Origin: Bacteroidales bacterium UBA4116
GTDB taxonomy: Bacteria; Bacteroidota; Bacteroidia; Bacteroidales; Tannerellaceae
Length of the DNA: 6,944 bases
Direction of reading: 5' to 3'
Assembly: GCA_002381645.1 (NCBI GenBank)
Contig: DFXE01000023.1
Location: 216,259 to 223,202 of the forward strand
Below, piece by piece: positions 1 to 6,944 of the stretch. The notes under the pieces are model-generated. The model searched no databases. It saw only the letters and a program-made list of their open reading frames with translations, and was not told where the DNA came from. The first letter of the stretch is position 1, and every line of letters starts with the position of its first letter. A program made the translations under genes and the position numbers.

Positions 1-44
1 TGAAACCCTGGGCTAAAATATGGCGCACTTTCAGTGCTTGCTTA
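1..44. repeat. Possible fragment of a REP-like intergenic repeat, cut by the window edge
   Basis: The edge starts with GAAACCCTGGGCTAAAATAT and then GCACT-TTC-AGTGC (25-37), a 5-bp stem with a 3-nt loop. Runs of the type 'AACCCTGGGCTAAAATAT' followed by a small CACT/AGTG hairpin resemble multicopy intergenic repeats that I recall from Bacteroidota and other phyla. The matching arm (AGCCCAGGGTTTC) would lie outside the window. This is pattern memory, not a search result. Confidence 0.3.
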
Positions 45-134
45 TAATCTTACCTATAATCCGTAACCAACTCAATAGATGGATCGACTTTTGAAGATCC
101 TGCTGAATTGTCCTTCCCTTCACTTACTTAAAAT

Positions 135-153
135 CAATATCTTCCGGATATTG
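135..153 (-). terminator. Weak candidate terminator downstream of the phosphodiesterase gene
   Basis: CAATATC (135-141) and GATATTG (147-153) form a perfect 7-bp stem with a 5-nt loop. In the minus-strand transcript it starts about 22 nt after the phosphodiesterase stop codon and is followed by ATTTTAAG, a short T-rich tail. A GC-rich stretch at 154-165 (CCGG-CGC-CCGG on the minus strand) just before it can form a competing small stem. The position is right for a terminator, but the stem is AT-rich and the tail short. Confidence 0.35.
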
Positions 154-175
154 CCGGGCGCCGGACAGGGAAAAA

Positions 176-1387
176 CTATTCGATAAATAATTGATTGACA
201 ATATCAATGTCCCCGTCATTAGGCGCAGGGTCCAGGCCAAGCAACGTAGCAATGATGAGGTAAAGGTTAACATTTGCCATCGTAGGCAATACCACATTTT
301 TCTTAAAAGAAGGCCCGGCAGCGTAAAAAATAGCCTCCATTTCAGGGGCGAAATTATCGTACCCGTGCGTAGCGGCCAGCCGTGGCGTCGACTGCGGCCT
401 GAAATGTACATATGTACCTATATCAGGAATAACCACCAGGTTGCTCACCCGCTCATGCTTCCCGTAAACCAGCCGCTCCGGAATATCTTCCTTTTTATAA
501 GCCTTAATATGGGGCACGTCCTGCAAAATGGCATAGGCACTGTCTACGTAACTGTCCTTTGTATACAGAAGGGTGGGTACGCCGTCGAAGACATATTCAA
601 AGCTATCGCGGGGAAGGTAATCATTGAGGTTGATGTACCGGTCCGGATAATACGTGGCCATTCCATGATCCGAAAGAACAATAAAGTCGATCTTGTCGAA
701 ATGCTCCAGTTTACGGGCCTCTGTAAAATAATAATTCAGCAACCTGTCCAGTTCCTCCACCTTATCATACGTAGCCGACGAATCCGGAGTGGCATAATGC
801 CCGATACCGTCGGGCTCCTCGATATACCACATAATTAGCTTAGGACGCTCTTGTTCAGGTCTTGCCAACCAGGAAATTACGGAATCTACCCGGTCGGTGT
901 AAGGAACTGATTTATTGTAAGCCTTACAAATAGAAGGTTGCATACCCTGGACCAAAGCCTCACTGCCTACCCAGAAAAAAGAGGCCGACATCACCCCCTG
1001 TTTTTCCGCAGTGTTCCAGATCGGCTCGCCACCATAAAAGTCGGGATTCAATACAGCCCTGTTATCCCCCAATCGGTAGATCAGGTCGAGGTCAGGAGCA
1101 TAAAAGAAATTATTGATCAACCCGTGATGATCCGGATGCAGACCCGTCGCCATTGAATAATGGTTCGAAAACGTAACACTCGGGAAAGAAGGGCGGAAAG
1201 TTGACTTCACCCCCACAGCAGCCAAAGAATCCAACGTTGGCGTATAAGCACGGTCAGGATAATCCGAACGGAAACCATCGAGGGAAAGCACTACTACATA
1301 TTCTGCTTTTTGCTCAGATTGGCTGCATCCTGTTAGTAGCTGAAGGAAAGCTGTAATTAATACTGGTAATAAAATGGATCGCAACAT
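176..1387 (-). CDS. Lipoprotein ectonucleotide pyrophosphatase/phosphodiesterase (NPP family, alkaline phosphatase superfamily)
   Basis: A complete 403-residue protein with an ATG start and a TAG stop. The N-terminus is a lipoprotein signal: a hydrophobic stretch ends in the lipobox LLTGC with the lipidated cysteine at residue 21, so the enzyme should be membrane-anchored and face the periplasm or the cell surface. The catalytic set of the two-zinc NPP family can be read directly. D37 is in LSLDGFRSDY, the nucleophile T72 in FPSVTFSNHY, N93 in HGLINN, D193 and H197 in EPDGIGH, D240 and H241 in SDHGM, and H341 in ATHGYDN. Order and spacing fit bacterial NPPs, and the length (about 400) is normal for the single-domain form. 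Such enzymes hydrolyse nucleotide pyrophosphate or phosphodiester bonds; some relatives act on lysophospholipids or glycerophosphocholine, so the substrate is not determined. The start is supported by the signal peptide following directly; no clear Shine-Dalgarno sequence is seen. The gene lies 89 bp downstream of the TonB-dependent receptor and may be co-transcribed with it. Confidence 0.9.
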   Translation of the reverse strand: MLRSILLPVLITAFLQLLTGCSQSEQKAEYVVVLSLDGFRSDYPDRAYTPTLDSLAAVGVKSTFRPSFPSVTFSNHYSMATGLHPDHHGLINNFFYAPDLDLIYRLGDNRAVLNPDFYGGEPIWNTAEKQGVMSASFFWVGSEALVQGMQPSICKAYNKSVPYTDRVDSVISWLARPEQERPKLIMWYIEEPDGIGHYATPDSSATYDKVEELDRLLNYYFTEARKLEHFDKIDFIVLSDHGMATYYPDRYINLNDYLPRDSFEYVFDGVPTLLYTKDSYVDSAYAILQDVPHIKAYKKEDIPERLVYGKHERVSNLVVIPDIGTYVHFRPQSTPRLAATHGYDNFAPEMEAIFYAAGPSFKKNVVLPTMANVNLYLIIATLLGLDPAPNDGDIDIVNQLFIE

Positions 1388-1412
1388 AAGTGGTAATATT
1401 TAATATATATAG

Positions 1413-1447
1413 GGAAGAGGATTCGTAAAGGTGATGAATCCTCTTCC
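1413..1447 (-). terminator. Perfect 12-bp hairpin between receptor and phosphodiesterase genes
   Basis: GGAAGAGGATTC (1413-1424) and GAATCCTCTTCC (1436-1447) are exact reverse complements around an 11-nt loop. Two more pairs (one of them G-U) are possible inside the loop. In the minus-strand transcript the stem begins about 30 nt after the receptor stop codon and ends about 25 nt before the phosphodiesterase start. The following sequence is CTATATATATTAAATATT, AU-rich but not a clean U-run. It may be a terminator, a partial terminator that lowers downstream expression, or an RNA-stabilising 3' structure. The stem is certain; the function is inferred. Confidence 0.6.
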
Positions 1448-1476
1448 AACAATCAAGTTAATTCAAGCGGGCAGCA

Positions 1477-4400
1477 TCAGAAAATATACTTTACGCCGAA
1501 CTGCATTTGCCAGCAGGAGATGTCTCCTATATTCTCCCGGAAAGTTTCTGATAAGTCTTTCTGCATACTGTATTTCAAGGTGTAATTATTATCTGCGCTT
1601 GGCCTTTGTTCTACAGACAGGAACTGGTATTGCGGACTGCTTTGGCTACCCATTCGGGTGGTCTGGTGAACGCCCCAGTCTTTATTGAGTAAATTGAGGA
1701 AATTAGCGATGTCGAAGCTGAACCGTAAAGTATGCTGACGCCCGTTAGACTGGTAAAGTTTTATATCGTGATAGATACTTAGGTCCAGCTGGTTGGCGAA
1801 CGGCGCTACGGCTCCGTTACGTTTGGCATATTCGCCGCGGTGCTTACTAAGGTAGTCGTCTTGTTCGATAAAGTCGTTCATCGCTTTCCATGCTTCTTCT
1901 ACTGTTTCAAAATCTCCTGCAACGAGGTGGTCTTTTGCTTCTTCAAAGTTACGTGGTATATAGATAAGGTCATTACCTGACAGCCTGTCGCCGTTCGCAT
2001 CCTTGTTGTATGTATAGGAATAACGGAACGGGCGGTACCGCTGGTAGATCAGCCCGATGTTGGTAGCCATAGTCTTGCACCAGTTGGCGGTATATGAAGC
2101 GGACAATAGTAACCTGCCGTTGAACGATCCTGCGCTATAACTGAGTTCCTCGCTGTTAGGGTCGAGTGCGGGACGATACCTCCATGCCGACAGGGCTACG
2201 GACGAACTGCCGTCGGTAACGCTCTTAGCTTTACCAAAGGAGTAAGAACCGTTTACGTAAAAGCCTTTCATAAGTCCGTTGTGGAATGTTTTCTGCAACT
2301 GCAGGGTAGTAAATAGTGAATATCCTTTTGATGTGTTACGCAGCATGATCACGTTATTGGCCGCACCCACATTACCGGGTTGGTTACTATAAAACGTACC
2401 ATCATAAAAAGGTCGGGCATTACCACCCCCGTCGTTTACAAATTTGTCGGTATTATGGATACCGATATTATCATGATAAATAGCATTCAGGTCCTTCGAA
2501 TAAAGAACTTCAACAGTAGCAACCCAGCCGTCGAGGAATTTATAATCGGCCGCCACATTTGTTTTCCATAAATTAGGATACTTAAAATCGGGATCGGTAA
2601 TCGAGATGTCTGCCCTGCTTGCTGAACGGTCTGTTGGTTTATAGGTATCGATATTGCCCGTAAATCCGAGTCCTGACAGGCCTTCGCCGCTGATATTGAT
2701 ATCTCCGAACAGTACGCCGTTATTTCCTGCCTGGTTGCTGATCCATACATATGGAGGCGTGCCTGAGAACAGTCCGGTACCTCCTCTTAATTGTAAGGAA
2801 CCATCTTCAAACGGATTAAAGTTAAACCCGAACCGTGGAGAGAATAATGGCTTGGTCTTGGGATATTTAGATACGTCTATTTTGATCCCATCACGATATG
2901 TTTCTGAAGCTACACGTTGATTTCCCGGAAGGTCAGTAGTAAAAATAGGAACATCAATGCGTAACCCCAGTGTAAGGTTCAATTTGTCATTAACCGTCCA
3001 TTTATCCTGGGCATAAAAACCAAGTTGAAAAACATTCACTTCGGCAAAGGGAAATGCGTCGCCCATCGCATACTTCTGGATATACGATGTGTTGGCGGTT
3101 CCTGATGGAACGGAGTGTGTGATACCGCCGGCTACGGGATTCAGATCGTGGCCGCTGAATTGGTCGGGACTGTATTTTGTGATATCGAATCCTGATATAT
3201 TACCGTTGTTTTTTGACAGGTAATCTTTTGTTGCCAATACATTGAACTTGAAATCGTCGATGGAAGGGAATAGCCATGCTCCCGGGTAATTCTGGGCAAA
3301 ACCGTTTTTGAACTTCCTGTAGTCGCTTTGTGTACCGATGGTGATCTCGTGGCGGCCGAGGTTCATGATAAAGTTATCCTGTATTTGCCAGATATCGGTA
3401 TTGACCTGGTTATTATAGGAGTTACCTTCTGTACCGAATGTCGTGTAAGCCTGACCCTCACCATCCAGTATATCGACCTGCGGGAAATATCCTCCGTCCA
3501 TATCACGGAAATCGCGGAGACGGGAATAACCGACCTTCAGATAGTTGGTCATCCGGCTGTTGATCGTCGTATTCAGGTCGGCCATCCAGATATTGAAATT
3601 ATTATTCGTCCGGTAAAAACTGGAAGAAAACGGAATAGCATACTCGTTAGGCCCCCTGCCGTTTTTGGGAGTGCCGGAAGTAGACGGGCGGTTCGTGTTA
3701 AAAGATTTGAGATAATAATACTTCACGCTTAACGTATTACTTGTATTGATATTCCAGTCTATCCGGGCTGTGATCCTGTCGGCCTGGGTCTGTGTTTTAG
3801 TAACATCAAATCTCCCGGGGTTATATCCCAATTGACTGGTTAAAAACTCAGAAAGATCTTGCAGTACAGTTGCATCCGGTATTGAATTCTCGGTAGTGTA
3901 AGTAACAGGTTCCTCGTTACGGTCTAATTCACCATTGATGAAATAGAATAACTTGTTTTTTATTATAGGGCCAGATAGGCTGATGCCATACTGGTGGTTG
4001 GAAAATTCTTTAACGCCTAATATTTCATCTTTTACACGGTAACCTCTCATCGACGGGCTTTTTGTGTACATATAAGCTGATGCATGGTATTCATTGGATC
4101 CGGACTTAGTCACGGAATTGATACCTGCTCCTGTAAAGCCTCCGTTGCGTACATCATAAGGTGCTATCATGACCTGTATCTGCTCTAAAGCCTCGAGGGA
4201 TATCGGTTCTGTGCCCGTAGCTCCCAAAGATGAACTTAACCCAAAGGAGTTATTGAAAGAGGCGCCGTCTACTGTTACATTGTTGAACCGGTAAGAGACG
4301 CCCCCGAAATTGTTGCCACTGCTCATAGGCGTCAGTTTAGTAAAGTCGTTCAGGGAGCGGTTAAGAGTTGGCAGCTTATCCATTTCATCCCGTGTAATAA

Positions 4401-4815
4401 TTTCCTGGGCGCCTGTACGGTTTCCGGAAATGACAGGATTTCTGTCGGCTATAATAATTATTTCATCCAGTGCCTGAGAATCCTCCCTCATGGTGATATT
4501 GAGTTTTAGATCTTCACCTAAAGAAAGAATAATTCCCGTTCTTGTTTCCATATTATAACCTATGTATGAAAATTCGATAACATATGGTCCGCCAATGCGG
4601 AGATTATTCATCGAATATCCTCCGTCGGGTTGGGTTACAGTATAATAAACTGTTCCGGTAGGTGTATGGGTTGCCTTAATGTTTACTCCGATCAAGGGTT
4701 CTGTAGTTGCCTCAAGGACCCTGCCGCTAATACCGGCGGTAGTAACCTGTGCTTTCAATCCACAAAAAGAAAAAATAGAAAAAGTTAAAATAAAAAAAAG
4801 TAATTTTTTTCTCAT
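1477..4815 (-). CDS. Oar-type TonB-dependent outer-membrane receptor with carboxypeptidase-regulatory-like domain
   Basis: A complete 1112-residue protein (ATG start, TGA stop). Residues 1-22 form a Sec signal peptide: basic MRKK, then a hydrophobic core, with likely cleavage before Q23. Residues 28-110 look like a carboxypeptidase-regulatory-like beta-sandwich (SGRV near 30, PLIGVNI near 40-46, PDGGYSM near 63-69, SYIGY near 83-87). A TonB-box-like DEIIIIA lies at 117-123. The plug follows, with LPTLNRSLNDFTKLTP, the VTVDGASFNNSFG segment and GINSVTKSGSNEYHAS. The rest is beta-barrel, rich in alternating aromatic strands, and the protein ends in KYIF with a terminal aromatic residue as expected for BAM-assembled barrels. 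Length and plug motifs fit the Oar-like group better than SusC, and no SusD-like lipoprotein lies beside it. The role is energised uptake or export at the outer membrane; the ligand is unknown. Myxococcus Oar is linked to development and protease secretion, but this cannot be carried over. The neighbouring phosphodiesterase hints at phosphate or nucleotide compounds, which is inference only. Confidence 0.92.
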   Translation of the reverse strand: MRKKLLFFILTFSIFSFCGLKAQVTTAGISGRVLEATTEPLIGVNIKATHTPTGTVYYTVTQPDGGYSMNNLRIGGPYVIEFSYIGYNMETRTGIILSLGEDLKLNITMREDSQALDEIIIIADRNPVISGNRTGAQEIITRDEMDKLPTLNRSLNDFTKLTPMSSGNNFGGVSYRFNNVTVDGASFNNSFGLSSSLGATGTEPISLEALEQIQVMIAPYDVRNGGFTGAGINSVTKSGSNEYHASAYMYTKSPSMRGYRVKDEILGVKEFSNHQYGISLSGPIIKNKLFYFINGELDRNEEPVTYTTENSIPDATVLQDLSEFLTSQLGYNPGRFDVTKTQTQADRITARIDWNINTSNTLSVKYYYLKSFNTNRPSTSGTPKNGRGPNEYAIPFSSSFYRTNNNFNIWMADLNTTINSRMTNYLKVGYSRLRDFRDMDGGYFPQVDILDGEGQAYTTFGTEGNSYNNQVNTDIWQIQDNFIMNLGRHEITIGTQSDYRKFKNGFAQNYPGAWLFPSIDDFKFNVLATKDYLSKNNGNISGFDITKYSPDQFSGHDLNPVAGGITHSVPSGTANTSYIQKYAMGDAFPFAEVNVFQLGFYAQDKWTVNDKLNLTLGLRIDVPIFTTDLPGNQRVASETYRDGIKIDVSKYPKTKPLFSPRFGFNFNPFEDGSLQLRGGTGLFSGTPPYVWISNQAGNNGVLFGDINISGEGLSGLGFTGNIDTYKPTDRSASRADISITDPDFKYPNLWKTNVAADYKFLDGWVATVEVLYSKDLNAIYHDNIGIHNTDKFVNDGGGNARPFYDGTFYSNQPGNVGAANNVIMLRNTSKGYSLFTTLQLQKTFHNGLMKGFYVNGSYSFGKAKSVTDGSSSVALSAWRYRPALDPNSEELSYSAGSFNGRLLLSASYTANWCKTMATNIGLIYQRYRPFRYSYTYNKDANGDRLSGNDLIYIPRNFEEAKDHLVAGDFETVEEAWKAMNDFIEQDDYLSKHRGEYAKRNGAVAPFANQLDLSIYHDIKLYQSNGRQHTLRFSFDIANFLNLLNKDWGVHQTTRMGSQSSPQYQFLSVEQRPSADNNYTLKYSMQKDLSETFRENIGDISCWQMQFGVKYIF

Positions 4816-4884
4816 GATAGCTGTTTTTCTGATAGTTATAACCTAAATACTTATGTGCGTCTTATGCTTAGAGTCAAGACTTTA

Positions 4885-4892
4885 CAAAAGTA
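4885..4892 (-). promoter_or_regulatory. Candidate Bacteroidota -7 element of the receptor gene
   Basis: On the minus strand this reads TACTTTTG, an exact match to the Bacteroidota -7 consensus TANNTTTG. It lies about 70 bp upstream of the receptor ATG, which would give a leader of roughly 60 nt. No good TTTG -33 element is seen at the expected distance; that stretch is only AT-rich (TCTTAATTAT). The call therefore rests on the -7 match and its position. Confidence 0.4.
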
Positions 4893-4925
4893 TATATTGA
4901 TAATGGTTTTATAATTAAGAGATAG

Positions 4926-4949
4926 TTAATTTTTTATCATAAAAATTAA
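4926..4949. repeat. AT-only inverted repeat upstream of the receptor promoter
   Basis: TTAATTTTT (4926-4934) and AAAAATTAA (4941-4949) are perfect 9-bp inverted repeats around a 6-nt spacer. The right arm overlaps a second 12-bp palindrome, AAAATTAATTTT (4942-4953). The structure lies just upstream of where the -33 region of the receptor promoter would be. It could be an operator, a bendable upstream element or a weak end to helicase transcription. AT-rich sequence forms such symmetry by chance quite often. Confidence 0.35.
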
Positions 4950-5034
4950 TTTTAAACATATGGTTAAATAGTAAGAGGGAAATGGAAAAGACGGGAAGTG
5001 AACTAAAAGTAGATGGGTCTATTAAGGAAAAGGT

Positions 5035-6944
5035 CTATTTTTTATTGTTTTCGCGCAGTTCATCGGCTATATTCTGGTGGCGCTGTGCTAATTCGGTTTC
5101 CCCTAAATAACGGTAAGCTTCGGCAAGGTACTCATGGGCAGCGGCATGATTATCCTTAAGTGATACGGCTTTTTCAAGGTCTTCCACTGCTTCTTCGTAA
5201 TACTTTAACAAAATACGGCATTTGCCGCGGTTATATCTTGCTTTAAAAGAGATAGGGCTTAATTTGACAGCTTCATTAAGGCACTTCTGAGCGGCATAAT
5301 TATCACCTGTATCAAGCAGTGTTACGCCTTTACGAACCCATGCATCCACAAAACCCGGATTAAGTTTAAGCGCTTTATCAAAGTTACGGATCGCGGCATT
5401 ATAATCACGTGCTTTGGTGATACATTCGTTTCCCATCAGGTAATATTCGCGCGCGTATTCGTTTAAAACCTCCTGTTGTTTGTACAGGTCGGTCTTCAGG
5501 CTCTTTATCTGGTCTTGTTGCGATTGCATACGTTGCAGCTTCAAACGTAACAGGCGTTGAGTAACAGGTTCAGAAAGTACATTCTTTTTCGAAACTGCAG
5601 CAGTGAATAGATCTACGGCGTCTTTTATATTACCTTTATTGAAATTGATAGCTGCCTGAGCATATAATAATTCGGCTTCGCTTTCGCACATGGCAGTTTC
5701 AATCAATTGCCGGTTATTGAATATTTGGCTGAAGGCGACAATCTCTTTTCGTACGAATATATCCCTGCCGGTTATCTTACCTTTTAATACGAGTCCTTCC
5801 AACGTAGTGCATCTGCTGAGGGCTACGTAGGTTTGTCCGCCTGCAAACACTCCGCCTGTCAGGTCGACAACCACCCTGTTGAATGTCAAACCCTGACTTT
5901 TATGTATAGTTATGGCCCATGCTAACCGGATAGGTAATTGCTGGAAGCTACCGATTATCTCCTCTTCAATCCGTTTCTCTTTTTCGTTATATTTGTATTT
6001 ATAATTCCTCCACGAAGCCGGTTCTATCAAATATTCTTTACCGCTTTCCAATAATACGAATACATGGCCATCTTCATCTATACCAGATATCATTCCGATC
6101 GTACCGTTTACCCAACGCCGGTCAGGGTCGTTATCAATAAAAATCACCTGGGCCTGTTCCTTTAAAGAAAGATGAAGCTGGGTAGGCAATGACGATTCGG
6201 GAAAGTCTCCTTCAATAATACCGTCACAGATGTATTCATCACCGGGAAGTTCCGCCAGTTTCTTTTCATTGATGTAATCAACCTGGTCACGACGGGTGGC
6301 AAGGGTGATATACATATCTTCATTCTTAGGAGAAAAAGCCGGGAAATACCTTGCGTTAAGAATATCCAGTTCCTGTTGGCGGGTGGTATTACTCCGTATC
6401 TTATCGAGAATGTTTAAAAACACCGGGTCGGTCTGCCTGTAAGCTTTTTGTAATTCAATGGGGACCAGATTAATTTCTTTAAAAACCCGTGCAGAAAAGA
6501 AAAACGGACTTTGGTAAAAAAGACTGAGTATTTCTTTCTGGTCGGAAGGAACTACCGGCTCCAGCTGATAAATGTCGCCAACGAACAATAATTGTTTTCC
6601 GCCGAACGGCAGACGCATATTTCCGGAGAATACCCGTAAAATACGGTCGATACAGTCGATCGTATCTGCACGTACCATGGATATCTCGTCGATTATAATT
6701 AAGTCCACTTCCGAAATAAGCTTCCGGTGTTGTTTTTTATATTTGAAGAAATCGAATATCCTGCCGTTTTTCAAACTAAGGTCGGGGTCGTCAGGCAACA
6801 TCGGCCGGAAAGGAAGTTTAAAGAAAGAATGTAGAGTAACTCCTTCGGCGTTAATAGCAGCAATTCCGGTTGGAGCCAAAACCACATGTTTCTTTTTGGT
6901 ATGTTTGCAAATATATTTCAGGAAGGTCGATTTCCCGGTTCCGG
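5035..6944 (-). CDS. PIF1/RecD2-like SF1B DNA helicase with C-terminal TPR repeats (5' end beyond the window)
   Basis: The frame is open to the right edge, so the true start lies outside the window; the stop is TAG at 5035-5037. The visible part is 635 residues. Numbering from the GTG codon at 6885, another 19 codons upstream give GTGKSTFLKY, the P-loop (Walker A), cut by the edge. Motif Ia is APTGIAAINAEGVTLHSFF (4-22). Walker B is LIIIDEISMV with D66 and E67. Motif III is LLFVGDIYQLEPV (99-111). A motif IV-like segment includes Y149-R150. An SH3-like insertion lies near 243-300. Motif V is ITIHKSQGLTF (325-335) and motif VI is YVALSRCTTLEG with R358 as arginine finger. This is the full PIF1-type core, an ATP-driven 5'-to-3' helicase in the family. 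Residues 403-436 resemble a lone TPR, 442-475 are likely coiled coil, and 479-611 hold about four TPR units (for example FVDAWVRKGVTLLDTGD), suggesting partner binding. Probably cytoplasmic and involved in replication or repair; the exact role is unknown. Confidence 0.92.
   Translation of the reverse strand, partial: GTGKSTFLKYICKHTKKKHVVLAPTGIAAINAEGVTLHSFFKLPFRPMLPDDPDLSLKNGRIFDFFKYKKQHRKLISEVDLIIIDEISMVRADTIDCIDRILRVFSGNMRLPFGGKQLLFVGDIYQLEPVVPSDQKEILSLFYQSPFFFSARVFKEINLVPIELQKAYRQTDPVFLNILDKIRSNTTRQQELDILNARYFPAFSPKNEDMYITLATRRDQVDYINEKKLAELPGDEYICDGIIEGDFPESSLPTQLHLSLKEQAQVIFIDNDPDRRWVNGTIGMISGIDEDGHVFVLLESGKEYLIEPASWRNYKYKYNEKEKRIEEEIIGSFQQLPIRLAWAITIHKSQGLTFNRVVVDLTGGVFAGGQTYVALSRCTTLEGLVLKGKITGRDIFVRKEIVAFSQIFNNRQLIETAMCESEAELLYAQAAINFNKGNIKDAVDLFTAAVSKKNVLSEPVTQRLLRLKLQRMQSQQDQIKSLKTDLYKQQEVLNEYAREYYLMGNECITKARDYNAAIRNFDKALKLNPGFVDAWVRKGVTLLDTGDNYAAQKCLNEAVKLSPISFKARYNRGKCRILLKYYEEAVEDLEKAVSLKDNHAAAHEYLAEAYRYLGETELAQRHQNIADELRENNKK

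Larger units (their letters stand above)
4816..5034. other. Intergenic spacer between helicase and receptor genes
   Basis: 219 bp, strongly AT-rich from about 4880 to 4970, with no coding frame I can support. It contains the candidate promoter and inverted repeat listed separately. I see no GC-rich hairpin with a U-tract after the helicase stop codon, so the end of that transcript is unmarked here. Confidence 0.6.

Noticed and set aside
124..411. A 95-codon minus-strand frame overlapping the 3' end of the phosphodiesterase gene
   Set aside because: It is a shifted frame of the real gene; the real frame holds the catalytic H341 and ends properly at 176.
191..838. A 215-codon open frame on the plus strand opposite the phosphodiesterase gene
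   Set aside because: It lies fully antisense to a gene with clear catalytic motifs, and its translation has no recognisable domain and an unnatural composition.
3328..3732. A 134-codon open frame on the plus strand opposite the receptor gene
   Set aside because: It is antisense to well-defined barrel coding sequence and is explained by codon bias of the real frame. The same applies to the other plus-strand frames at 938-1156, 1431-1688, 2380-2571 and 2654-2920.
1477..4815. Calling the receptor SusC/RagA
   Set aside because: No SusD/RagB gene is adjacent, and the plug and barrel segments read as Oar-like rather than SusC-like.
6883..6885. GTG codon as the start of the helicase gene
   Set aside because: The frame continues upstream to the window edge and encodes the Walker A lysine-containing GTGKST, which the enzyme needs. 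The GTG is the second valine of an internal VVLAPTG.
1..6944. CRISPR array, tRNA, rRNA, integrase or toxin-antitoxin pair
   Set aside because: I saw no regularly spaced direct repeats, no tRNA-like cloverleaf, no rRNA signature and no matching protein motifs on either strand.

Overview
The window looks like chromosomal sequence from a member of the Bacteroidota, most likely Bacteroidales. The grounds are a large TonB-dependent receptor with an N-terminal carboxypeptidase-regulatory-like domain, a TANNTTTG-type promoter element, start codons without a clear Shine-Dalgarno sequence, and AT-rich spacers between genes of moderate GC. The genus cannot be fixed from what is here. All three genes I can support lie on the minus strand. 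They are described below in transcription order, from right to left.

Right part (5035-6944): a PIF1/RecD2-like superfamily 1B helicase whose 5' end lies outside the window. The P-loop is visible right at the edge. The helicase core is followed by a coiled-coil-like linker and a C-terminal block of about four TPR repeats. Centre (4816-5034): a 219-bp AT-rich spacer with a candidate promoter for the next gene and an AT-only inverted repeat upstream of it. Centre-left (1477-4815): a complete 1112-residue Oar-type TonB-dependent outer-membrane receptor. It is followed by an 89-bp gap containing a perfect 12-bp hairpin. Left (176-1387): a complete lipoprotein of the nucleotide pyrophosphatase/phosphodiesterase (NPP) branch of the alkaline phosphatase superfamily, with all expected metal and nucleophile residues. 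The leftmost 175 bp hold no gene I can support. They contain a weak candidate terminator and, at the edge, a short REP-like sequence.

The receptor and the phosphodiesterase are adjacent and co-directional, and no clear promoter separates them. This suggests, but does not prove, a joint role: a cell-envelope lipoprotein that hydrolyses phosphodiester or pyrophosphate substrates, next to an outer-membrane protein of unknown ligand. The helicase is probably an independent transcription unit for DNA maintenance. I see no strong evidence of a wholly new system. The items most worth a second look are the helicase-TPR fusion, the receptor/NPP pair and the hairpin between those two genes.
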